DNA from: Gordionus sp. m RMFG-2023
Taxonomy: Eukaryota; Nematomorpha; Gordioida; Chordodea; Parachordodidae
Direction: 5' to 3'
Assembly: GCF_954871325.1 (NCBI RefSeq)
Contig: NC_088775.1
Span: forward strand, 42,943,561 to 43,007,560
DNA: 64,000 nucleotides
The position numbers were made by a program, and so were the translations under genes. Below are positions 35,801 to 47,800 of the stretch, piece by piece (position 1 is the stretch's first letter; the number at the start of each line of letters is the position of its first letter). The notes under the pieces were generated by a model. It ran no database searches, was not told where the DNA came from, and worked only from the letters and a program-made list of their open reading frames with translations.

Positions 35801-38800
35801 ATTCAGCAGTACGGCGTATGCCGTTCTTTCTTTTTTGCGTTGTAAAATGAATTTTTATTTAGGCCTGCAATCTGCCCTGATCCGACGGTGCGGCGGTAGT
35901 AGAAGTTAAGCGGGGAGGAGTGTTGTGTTATAACTAGTATTATAATTATTATTATGTTTTGTTCTAGTGATATGTTTTTCTTATATTACCATTTATATTA
36001 TTTTTTTCTTAGTTCATTTAGAAGTGATGTGTTTTTTTCATATTATCATTTATATTTTTCTTTGTTCATGTATGCCGAGCCTGTTTTGATTTCATATTAA
36101 ATTAATATTCTATTTTATTATTGTTTGATTGAAAAACGGGTCTATATAAAGACCTCGAAAAATGAATTGTGATGATTAAATATTTGATTTTTTTCTTTTG
36201 CTGTTTATAATATTATACTGTTTAATTACCAATTAAAATAAATACCTGTATTTCTCGACTTACCTGTGAATGACAAAAATGATGTCCAAATCCTGTCCCC
36301 AACATCGACCATCTCGGACCCCCGAACACGGACAGTATCTATCCCTGCCCGACGGTGGAACCCGTCTGTCCAACACTGTCGATGTTGGGGACCGGATTTG
36401 GACATCATTTTTGTCATTCAAGTCGAGAAATTAATGAAACACGTATTTATTTTAATTGGTAACACTGTGTGACAAATTTCGACTTGATTTTTTGGGAGAA
36501 AATAAAATAAACATGTTTTAAGACAGTTTTTTATGCATATTCTAAATCCCGCTGTCAGTTTTTTTCTAGCACGTCAGGTTTTTTATTTATTTTTGGTTAA
36601 AGTGGCCAAAAAGGTCATTTTTAATACTTTTTGAAGGTTTATAACTTCGGTTCTAATTATCCCTACAACTAAAAAAATATCTTAATTTTTGCAGCAAACC
36701 TTCCTTATTATTATTATACATTTTTTTTTATAAAATCCTTACTCAATTTTTAAACAACCTAAATTTTTTAAATTTACCTTTATTTATAAAATCTTTTTTA
36801 ATATAGCTTACATTTAATATATTTATTTATTATATTTTACCGGATAAACAACCAACGAAATTTCAGGATAACAAATTTTCTTCTTATTATTTTTGTTAAA
36901 CCCAAATGTACTAATCGAGCAAAAATAACAATCCCACAAATGATTTCTTGCTACGTGCCATATGCAGGTTTTGAATAAGGCAAATATGACCGTTTTCCAT
37001 TTACCCATGAATTAAAAGAATTATAACATGTTTTACATATGTAATTAGGGGCAAATGGTTTATCCAAATCGCAGAGTGGAATATTGTAATAAATTTCATA
37101 AATCCTTTGATTGATTGGAGAAATTGGACATTTTTGTGCGGGCAATATATAGCCCGCACAGATGTAACAAAATTTAGAGACACACTTTAAACAAGGGGAC
37201 CTCGGCATTAATTTTTTGTAGAATATTATATAAGGAGGGAATTTGAATAATATTTAAAATCCAATTTTAAAAAAAAATTAATGAAAGAAATTAAATGTTT
37301 ATGAAAAATTAAGCGCGAAAAAAAATAATTCTTCTCCTTTCTTCCTACTCGTTATTTGGCATTATTATTTATTGCCCATACTACGGGTTCAAGGTACTCC
37401 ATTGGAAAATCATATATTTTGATATAAATTGATTAAAAAAACAAATATTCTTAAATACATCTAAAAAAGATAAATATTAATAAAAAATATGAAAAAATTA
37501 CCAATTATTGCATTTTAAATGAATTTTGCTTCAAAAATGCTCAATTCAAAAAGAGTACAAACTAAAAAAGTGGGTACAGATATCTGATTTTGGTATAAAT
37601 TGATCATAAATGCATAAAATATTACTAAATACAACTAAAAAAGATAAATATTACCTTAATTTTGCTTTAAAAATGATTTATGCAGTGAAAATTCAATAAA
37701 AGTGTACAAATTAAAAAGTTCCAAAATATTTGTACCGACTTTTTTAATTTATAGATTCTGGTTGAATTTTCATGGCATAGAGTACTTTTGAAACATAATT
37801 TGAATTAATATATAATTTTGAGCATATTTGAAGCAAAATTATATAAAATTTATCTTCTAAAGTTAAGAATTTTGATAGTAATTTAAATTGAAAACTTAAG
37901 ACCCCCAAAACGAAATTCTTTACCATTTTTCCCAAAAACCAATCGATAAAAAATTATAGAAATTAGTAAATTTATAAAGAAATATAAGTTTAACATTATC
38001 ACCAATTTTCAGGGATTTTTATTCGATACTTTTTAAAATATATCCGTATAAAGACCTAAAATTTACCATTTTTGAGATTTCGAAAAGTTGTCTTTATAAT
38101 AATATTTTTAAAATTTGACGTATAGGGAAAATTTATAAAACGGATTCGAACTCAGCGTCAAATTCTGCACCAAAACTTATTTTTATTTTCTTCTCCCATT
38201 TTTCTTGTCACACAGTAACAGCAAAAGAAAAAAAATCAAATATTTAATCATCACAATTCATTTTTCGTGGTCCTTATATAAACCCCTTTTTCAATCAAAC
38301 AATAATAAAAAAAGAATATTAATTTAATGTCCTGGTCCATCTCGAAAACCGGCTAGAACCAGTTTTGAAGATGAAATCAAAAAAGGCTCGGTATATATGA
38401 ACAAAGAAAAATATAAATGATAATATGAGAAAAACACATCACTTCTAAATGAACAAAGAAAACAAAAATATAAATGATAATATGAGAAAAACACATCACT
38501 TCTAAATGAACAAAGAAAACAAAAATATAAATGGTAATATAAGAAAATCATATCACTAGAACAAAACATAATAATTATAAACTAGTTAAAACACAAACAA
38601 TTTGGATCAAATTTAGTAAATATAATATTTTAAAAATATTGATTTTTATTTGCCAACCCTACATAGGGATTAGTAATTGGTTTTCTAAGGGCTTGCAGGC
38701 TTACTTTGGCGCTAATTTCGTAGTATTGCCTCTTAAACCAATTCAAGGAGTTTTTCCATGTGCAATTTTGAGAAATGGCATTCAGCCTTGATTCCAAAAT

Positions 38801-41800
38801 TATTTTCATGGATGTAGAGGTAATAAATTTTTTTTAGTTTTTATACTGATCCACAGCTTCATCGGAATAAATAACAAAAATTTGAAATTAAGCACATCTT
38901 TCTTTCAAAAATAGAATAAATTTTGAAATAGATAAAATGCACAAATGTTGTGTTTTATATTTGAAATGATTACACATGTTTGATGATCTCGCTTTCACGG
39001 CAAGAAATTATAATATATTAAGTGTCGAAACCCATAGCTTGATCACTACAAGCGCCTAGTTCTCTCTAAAGTTCAATATTATTAGATAAGTCCCAATCAT
39101 TTAAATTAGATTAAGCTTGTTGCGAAGAAATATGAGTGAGGAATTTTTTAAATGAATATTCTACAGAATCGCTGGCAACTATACTAAAAATGAGTGTTCG
39201 AAATATCTCCAAATGAGTTACTCCCTAACAGTCATTTATTATTATTTACGCCTATATTTTATATAAATGAACATATTTTTTTAATTACTCATTTATATAT
39301 TTAAGGCATAGCCCCAACTCCATTGTTGGCCAAAATTTGCACCGATATCAATAAACCTTGTGGACAGTTCATCCTCGAGAGCGATAGAAATCAAATCGAA
39401 ACATTCATAAAAAATACTCCGATAAATAAGGTAAGCATTCGGGTAAAAGTGATTCTAATGCAGGATACCCTTTTTCTTCATATATTTATTCATTTGGTTG
39501 TTATAAATCACAATCTGATTTTCATCAGTTAAACCAGTTTAGAAATTTACCATCACTTATTAGAAATTGACGGAGAACTCGATGTTCAAGTTTTTAAAAT
39601 TTTTGAAATATATTACACGAGCGGCAAAAATGCAATCTAATAAAATAAATTTGTCGACCTTCCTTTCCCATCTACTATTTTAGATAAACGGCATAGGTAA
39701 GGTAACATCGGCACTTTTGAAATCCATAAACGTAAACACCTGCGGTGATATTTGGACTCTGAGAGACAAAATAGGACTCCTCTATTCTGATATTTTTTGC
39801 CGCTTCATTCTTTCCGTTTTTATCGGCGGACACAGCGAGGCAGGTAGCGATGACGATTCCGATGATGACTCAGGTAAATTAAATTATAATAATTAATTAT
39901 ATTATATTATTTGGACAAAAAACATAAGATATTAATTTTTTGTTTTTTAAAAAGTAATCAATGCGCCATTTTGATTTTTTTTAAAGCTAAATTTATTGTT
40001 CAGAATATTTATTATTCCTCTTTCAAAAATTTAGGGTGATCGAAAAAGATATAATGTCTTTTTAGTGTTATATATTATTACCGGAATTTTTGGCTAGATA
40101 AGATGAAGTTTCGATTAAATATTATTTATATAGATGAGCATATTTTTTACAATTGGATCAATTTTAATTATAGTAATAAAAGTAAAATACTTATAGAAAT
40201 AGCGAAGATATATCTAAGGGCTGGGGATTGCAAATTTATTTTTGGGATTTCCCCCCAAACCATCATTTTCTCGGCCTTCGGCCGGGTCCTGCTTATGTAA
40301 AATTAATCTGATAGATATTTTTGAATTTTCCGTGGTTATTCTTTATAACCTTTTTAAAAAGTTAGCTGAACTTGTAAGCGCTAATTCTAGAATCTATGCC
40401 AATGTTTTCCTTGTTTTATTAGTGCCCATGATTGCTTTAACTATTATAGTAATAAGTAGTGAAGAGATTATTGAGGGTTGACTTACTTTTAATTATCTTA
40501 GTTGTTACTTTATTAACTCTTTACAAAAGGGTCATTCCACATCAAGTGAGCAAAAAAATGAGATTTTCGGCCGACCCCTTTCGATTTTTTTAAAATTAGG
40601 TAAGCAAAGAAAGGTCAATGTAACTAAGAAATAGCCAAAATTTTAGCCTCCTAACATTTATATTTTTAAAGATATTAGGGTTCAAAGTGGCAAAAATGAC
40701 GTATTTTTACCATTATCTGCCTTCATTCAATTAAGCATATGGTGAATTCCATATCAAATCAACCAAGGTTTCAACCCGACCCCTTTCAATTTTTTTTAAA
40801 TTTTGCATACTGGTAGTATATACTATAACTAAGAAAAAAATGAAATTTTACCTCCCAAAAAGGCTTACCCGCTAAGATATGGGCGTTTAAAGCGCGGAAA
40901 AATGGTACATTTTTGACAAAAAGTGCCTCATTTATTTTCAAATATCTCGAGAAATAATTAAGTTAGAAAAATAATTTAAATTTTATTATGTAGCTTAATA
41001 ATAGTTCTTTAATATGACATAAAAATAAATATGATATAATATGATGAATGTCCAAAACCGGAAATGGCCATAGAAAAAAAGGTATTTTTTTTTTCAAAAT
41101 TTTTTTTCTGTAGATAGATATAACACTGCTTTATATTTGTGCCAAATCCTAGCCTGGGATGAAAAAGGGTCTAGGAATTATGACTCTTTATATGGCTTAA
41201 ATTGATCAAAAATATCTTCATTTAATGAATACTTATGAAATAAAGTTTATTTAAAAATTATGTCTAAATGATATGCCCTTACTTTTTTTTATTTATTACC
41301 ATAAAACAATCTATCATAATTAAAATTCAACAAATATCATCATATTTAATTGATAAATTCACATTCATATTGTAGTTTTCGTAACCCCTAATGTGTAAGC
41401 TCTATAACTTTTACTTCATCTTTAAATCATAATCAATTTTCATTTATATTAAAGAAAAATGAATTCTCCGAATCGAAAATAGTATTCTTAAACGGAAAAA
41501 ATAATAAAATTATTATATTATTGGGAAAAAGAAACTAAAAAAATAATAAAATCATAATATATTATTGGGAAAAAGTGCAAGACCATGCACAGGGATTTCA
41601 TTGGACAAATAATCAGTCCACTATTCACTCTTTTATCTTTTATTATAGTCAGGACAACACTATAAAACATATAAGTTTAGTGGTGATATCAGATTGCTTA
41701 AAGCACAATGCCTGTGCCTTTTATTTATTTTAAACTAAAATGATCTTATTTTTAAAAGAAAGATTTGATACATTGACCAAAATTTATTATCTTTCTGATG

Positions 41801-44800
41801 GGGCCGTAACCCAATATAAAAATAAAAAAAATTTCATAAATCTCTAAAATCATGAATGTGATTTTGGTATAAAGGCCGAGTGGCATTTTTTTGCTACAGC
41901 TCATGGAAAAAGTCCGTGCGACAGTTTAGGAAGTATTAAAAAACGGCTAGCAGGTCGAGCTAGTTTGCAACGGCCATATCAAAACCATATTTTGACACCT
42001 ATGGATTTATTCGACTTTGCAACAAATAATATACATGGAGTAAATTACATTTTTGTAAGCAATAATGAATACAATAATATGGAAAATCATCTAGAAAGCA
42101 GATTTTTGAGAACAAAAAGAATTCCGGGAACACAAAAATACCATGCTTATATTCCCCTTGACGAAAATAAAATTAAAGTCAAAATTTATTCCAATTCTTT
42201 AGATAATTTAATATATGATATATTGTAAACATAATTATGAATTATTATATTGTATGTAATTATGCAATTCTTTAGATAATTTAATATATGATATATTGTA
42301 AACATAATTATGAATTATTATATTATATGTAATTATGCATTTCAGAAAAATAAAGTTATAAATTGGTTTAGAATTATTTTGTTAAGTAATTTTTCAGTCA
42401 CAATATGTTAACAATTAAAAATAAAAAAAAGTTAGGGCCTATCATTTAGACATAATTTTTAAAAAAACATTATTTCATAAGTATTCATTAAATGAAGATA
42501 TTTTTGATCAATTTAAGCATAAAGAGTCATAACTTTTAGACCCTTTTTCATCCCAGGCTAGGATTTGGTACAAATATAAAGAAGTGTTATATCTATCTAC
42601 AGAAAAAAAAATTTGAAAAAAAAATACCTTTTTTTTCTATGGCCATTTCCGGTATTATACATCCGGTTTTGGACATTCATCAAATTTATATCATATTTAT
42701 TTTTATGTCATATTAAAGAACTATTATTAAGCTACATAATAAAATTTAAATTATTTTTCTAACTTAATTATTTCTCGAGATATTTGAAAATAAATGAGGC
42801 ACATTTTGTCAAAAATGTACTATTTTTCTGCGCTTTAAACGCCCACATCTTAGCGAGTAAACCTTGTTGGGAGGTAAAATTTCATTTTTTTCTTAGTTAT
42901 AGTATATACTACCATTATGCAAAATTTAAGAAAAATTGAAGGGGGTCAGGTTGAGAATCGACTTTTTTTGGTTGATTTGATATGGAATTCACCATATCTT
43001 AAAAACTACATAATTGTAAATAACGAATTTAATATCAAAATTACGTACAAAGATTCTACTTTTAGATAAAAAAATTTTTTTATTTTTTTTACCAATTTCC
43101 GGTATTTTATTTAATATATAAGGACTAAAAACGATTTTTTGGAAATAATACGACCTTCAATTTTTTTAAAAAATTTAGTAGACATTATTAAACTCTTCCT
43201 TTATATTTATATAAAAAAATTGGTTTGGGACGCAGCCATTTTCATTCTCAAAATCGATAAAATGCTTAGAAATGTGTATAAATATTTTCCCGAAAGGGGG
43301 CGTCTTTGTATAAAATTATATATTAATCAGTTTTTAATTGTTTTTCTTGGACTATTTGATAAAATTTAAAGGATTATTCATCTTGTAAGTGAAAATAACA
43401 ATAAGTGAAATTGTATATCGATAAAAGAAATTCAATTTATTACTTTATTTATAATTTATTATAAAAATTTTGCCCATATAGCATATATTTAATGAATATT
43501 AATAAAATATATTTAACCAAGTTTATAGTTCTTGAATATATGAATCAGAATCTTGTGCATTTCATAGACGCCAAAAAATAATATCAAAATTTTCTCTACT
43601 CAATTTTTTAAAATAATTTGATATTTTTAAAATATTGCAAATATTAATTTATTATTATTATGAAATTATATACAAAATAAAAGTATTATCATAAATAACC
43701 CAAAACAATATAAATATTGGATCGGATTTTCTAAAATCGGCATAGCCTACTAAATTAGAAACACAATAAATAAGTGTTTCAATCAATAAAATAAATAAAA
43801 ATTTTAAATTGATTAATCATTCAATAATACATGCTCACTATATTAATTCATTTTTTAATTAATTTATTGGTATTTTGATTTCTATCAACACCTAACCCCA
43901 AGCCTGGAAAAACTATAGACTAATATACAGTTAAAATTGTACAAGAATTTTATTGTATGGACGAAATAAGCAGAATCATGCCAGGCAAGAAAGATTGCAT
44001 TTCGATTTTGTCTAAAGACGGAAAAAAGAATACCATACATAAGAGATCAATTTTAGATTATTTGAAAGAAATTCATATATTTTTTAAAGAAATGAGGTCT
44101 GATGTTAAGGTTTTTCGAAATTTGCAAGCATTCGCCCAAAAATTGTAACTCGTTGGAGGTAGTGGTACACATGTATGTGATTGCAGCTACCACCAAAATT
44201 TTAAATTAATGATCATTGGATCAAATTTAACCAATGATATGTTGCCATTTAAAACATACAAACATATTTTACACTTAATAATTTGTAATTCGCCTCAACC
44301 AGCCAGTTTATATGGGCAAATGTGATAATTGTCCAGGGTTAACACATTTACGAGATTAAATAGAAATATTGTTTCATTCTAAGGACATCGAATTTATAAC
44401 ATACAAACAATGGCTATCCGTAGATAGAACCACTCTTGAAACAATAACCAAACCAGTAGGTGAATTTATCAATGCCTTTTTTGAAAAAATGGAATCTTTA
44501 TCCATTTTTTTATTACAACGCAACAATCGTTGTATCAATACAATCTAAAATTGAACTTAGATGAAGACCAATATTTAATTTTATGTGATTTTTAAGAAAA
44601 CTATAGCTTTATACTTCAGGATGAAGTACAAAATTATCATTGGAATAGGGCTCAATCCACTGCTCACCCTTTTGTTATATATTATAAAGATAATTTTGCC
44701 AATAATTGTTGCCTAAATTATGTAATGATATCCGAATCTTTGCAACACAATCCAATAGCAGTACATAATTTCAAAAAAACATTGTTAAATTTTTTAATTA

Positions 44801-47800
44801 ATAAAATTTGTAGGCTAAATAAAAATTTTTATTTTTCCGATGATAAAAATCGTAAAAATTTTATTAATATTTGCCATTATGAGATGGATTTCGAGGTACA
44901 GGCGAAATGGCATTTTTCTGCTATAGCACACGGGAAAAGTGTTTGTGGGCACTGTTATAAGATTAGCCGCTAGAGCTAGTTTACAAGGCCTTACTCAAAG
45001 TAAATAACCACATATGAATTGTACAAGTTAAATAAAGAAAATATTAATGTCATATATTTTGAATAAATGACCAAAATAAATTATGATTACGAAGATCTAT
45101 TACTCAGGAAAGATTTTCAAAAACTAGATCTATACCTGGAACACACAAAATACACACCTTAATTCCAACAGATCTACATCAATTTAAAAGTAAAATGTAT
45201 TCCAATTCAATAGAAAGTACTATAGAATAGTTATCATATAATGATGAAAGTATAATTATTGAAGAAATATCAGGATACCTAACGTATCCTTATGATTCTA
45301 ATTGGTGGTTAGCTTTGTTTTAGTGAAAAATTAAAAGCAGGAAGAAATATATATAAAGTTTTTAACCCATCCGGACCTTCTAATTCTTTACATTTCCAAG
45401 TATAGACGACACTCTTTACTTGCCCAAATGTCATATCTTAACATTAGTTTCACTGTTAACTGCTACTGGCCGTAGTTATACATTGTTGTCACAAGAAAGT
45501 AAATGCGCTACTGAAAAATTAGAATCTTTTAAAAGTGAGTTGTCTATTAGATTTTTAAATTTAAATTATATCAATTTTTTTAATATTTAGGGCGCCATAT
45601 ATGAAATGCACAAGATTCTGATTCATATATTCAAGAACTCGAAACTTAATTGAACATATTTTATTAATATTCATTAAATATATTATTTTATGGGCAAAAA
45701 ATTTTATAATAAATTATAAATAGTAATAATTTTTTTTTTTTGAGAGATAAAACTTTATTATTTATTCATAATCATTAAATTACAGAGGATTAAAAAAATA
45801 TATATTAAAATGGATATATTAAAGATTAAATATAAAAAAAATAAATATATAATATGTATATAATCTATGAAGACATTAAAAAGGACTATAAAAAAAATAT
45901 ATATTTAAAAAAAAGGGGGGTATATATCATCCAAGAGAAGAGTGAATACTTAAAAAATTAGACCGGCAAATTTCCAGGGAAATCTGCTGGCGAAGGTAAA
46001 ATCCTTCATTGGGGTCCCCTGAGATCTATCATTTTTTTTCCTATGATTTTAATGAAATTGAGAGCCTCGTTTCCAAACATGCCTAGGGTATTGGTAAAGA
46101 TAGGAATGAACATAGTGTTAGCGAGGCCAGCGTATTTTTTTAAAAAATTTCTGCCTTTTCGATAGCAGAAAATGAGAGGTTAGACTTGGCTGCAAAATCA
46201 ACGCAAGTGTAATCCCATGTTAGCGGAAGACCATTAGACCAGGGTATGAGAGAAATACCATCTGGGCATATGGCGTATTCGTTTGAAAGACCCACTGGTT
46301 CGAGGGTAGATGGGATATTAACTTTTTTGAGGGCGGCTAGTAAAATGTTATTAATAGATTTATGACGAGGTTGTCGTCCACGGGCGAACTTGCAGTGCAA
46401 GGGATGGTAAGCCTTCGATTCAATGGGCTGACCACAGTCGATGCAGATGGAGGGAACTACGACATTACAGTCGAGGTGGCGGGCTATAGATATACGTAGC
46501 TGTTCGCCAGTCACGAGGAGGCCAAGATTGGCGCTGGGGATGGCTTCCAACCATTGGTAGCCAGAGTTTGCATTTACCAAATTATTGGGATTGATATTCA
46601 ACGGAACGGGCGATCAGAGGAGCATCCCAGTCTTTTTATTGAATTTCTTTTATCGATAGACAATTGCTATAATTGAATGAAAGCCCCATTTATTGTTATT
46701 TTCACTTACAAGATGAATCCTTTAAATTATATCAAATAGTCCAAGAAAAACCATTAAAAACCGATTAATATATAATTTTATACAAAGACGCCCCCTTTCG
46801 GGACAATATTTATACACTTTTTTAACCTTTTTATCGATTTTGAGAATGAAGATGGCCGCGTCCCAGATTAATTTTTTTTTATAAATATAAAGGAAGAGTT
46901 TAATAATGTCTACTAAATTTTTTAAAAAAATTGAAGGTCGTATTATTTCCAAAAAATTGTTTTTAGTCATTATATATTAAATAAAATGACCGGAAATTGG
47001 AAAAAAATTTTTTTTATCTTAAAGTAGAATCTTTGTACGTAATTTTGATATTAAATTTGTTATTTACAATTATGTAGTTTTTAAGATATGCTTAATTGAA
47101 TGAAGGCAGATAATGGTAAAAATACGTCTTTTTTGCCACTTTGAATCCTAATATCTCCAAAAATATAAATGATACGAGGCTAAAATTTTGGCTATTTCTT
47201 AACTACACTAACCTTTCTTTGCTTACCAAATTTTAAAAAAATCGAATTGGGTCTGCCGAATCGTGGTTGATTTGTCATGTAATGACCCAAAATCTTTATA
47301 ATTTTTTCCTTATAGTGCTTTCAAATTAAGGCGTTTTACTTTTTTTAGTAATATAATACAATATGGTAAGCCCTTTTTATTATTAACGCAAAATAGTCAG
47401 GGTTTTATAGGATTTTAGTTTCTTGCATATTGACTTATAAATAACTATATATTTGGTATAATATAGGATTTAAACCATACCAGCTAGTATTTAAAGTTGC
47501 AATAACTCTTGGCCCAGTACTCGTCCCAGTCTAGGATTTTGTACAAATAATAGGGAGTAGTCTCGTTGATTTTCACTATATAAAATGTTATGTCATATTA
47601 AAGGACTATTTTAGAGCTGTTTTAGCTTAATTATTTTTGAGATATTTATAATTTAATGAAGTGTATTTTAAAATTTTGGCATTTTTATAGATGGGCATAT
47701 ATAAAAAAGTAAGTTGATTTGAAAAGTAAAATTTCCCATTTTTATTAGTGTATATGCTACCAACATTCAAATTTTTAAAAAAATCGAAGAGGGTCGGGTT

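Larger units (their letters stand above)
40741..42993 (+). mobile_element. Long-TIR transposon A, 2.25 kb, nested in B
   Basis: TIRs of about 545-560 bp (40741-41281 and 42432-42993) start GGTGAATTCCATATCAAATC and end with its exact reverse complement. The target duplication is ATAT (40737-40740 and 42994-42997). The unbroken right TIR of B shows the empty site, AAGCATATCTTA. The interior encodes the C-terminal third of a transposase of B's family. The N-terminal part is missing, so A is non-autonomous. Confidence 0.88.
40529..47288 (+). mobile_element. Long-TIR DDE-like transposon B, 6.76 kb, with two later insertions
   Basis: The ends read GGGTCATT...AATGACCC and AAAA flanks both (40525-40528, 47289-47292), a 4-bp target duplication. 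The left TIR is 40529-40740 plus 42998 to about 43620; the right TIR is 47288-46638 plus about 45730-45580. Transposon A (40741-42993) is inserted in the left TIR and a LINE (45730-46637) in the right. Because the two TIRs are copies, each uninterrupted arm shows the empty site of the other's insertion. A degraded transposase lies between (43957-45200). The TIRs exceed 800 bp once insertions are removed. The superfamily is not established; a 4-bp duplication would suit a Sola-like group, but I cannot confirm this. Confidence 0.82.

Noticed and set aside
38324-38569. Open frame with repeated [19 protein letters not shown]
   Set aside because: A duplicated segment of an inverted LTR; the amino-acid repeat comes from the DNA duplication.
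40103-40481. Two open frames just after POLK exon 8
   Set aside because: No similarity to the POLK little finger and the splice phase does not fit; exon 9 at 52467 continues the protein.
43139-43369. 76-codon open frame, with a near copy on the minus strand at 46722-46970
   Set aside because: Both lie in the two TIRs of transposon B; the matching frames reflect the inverted repeat, not a gene.
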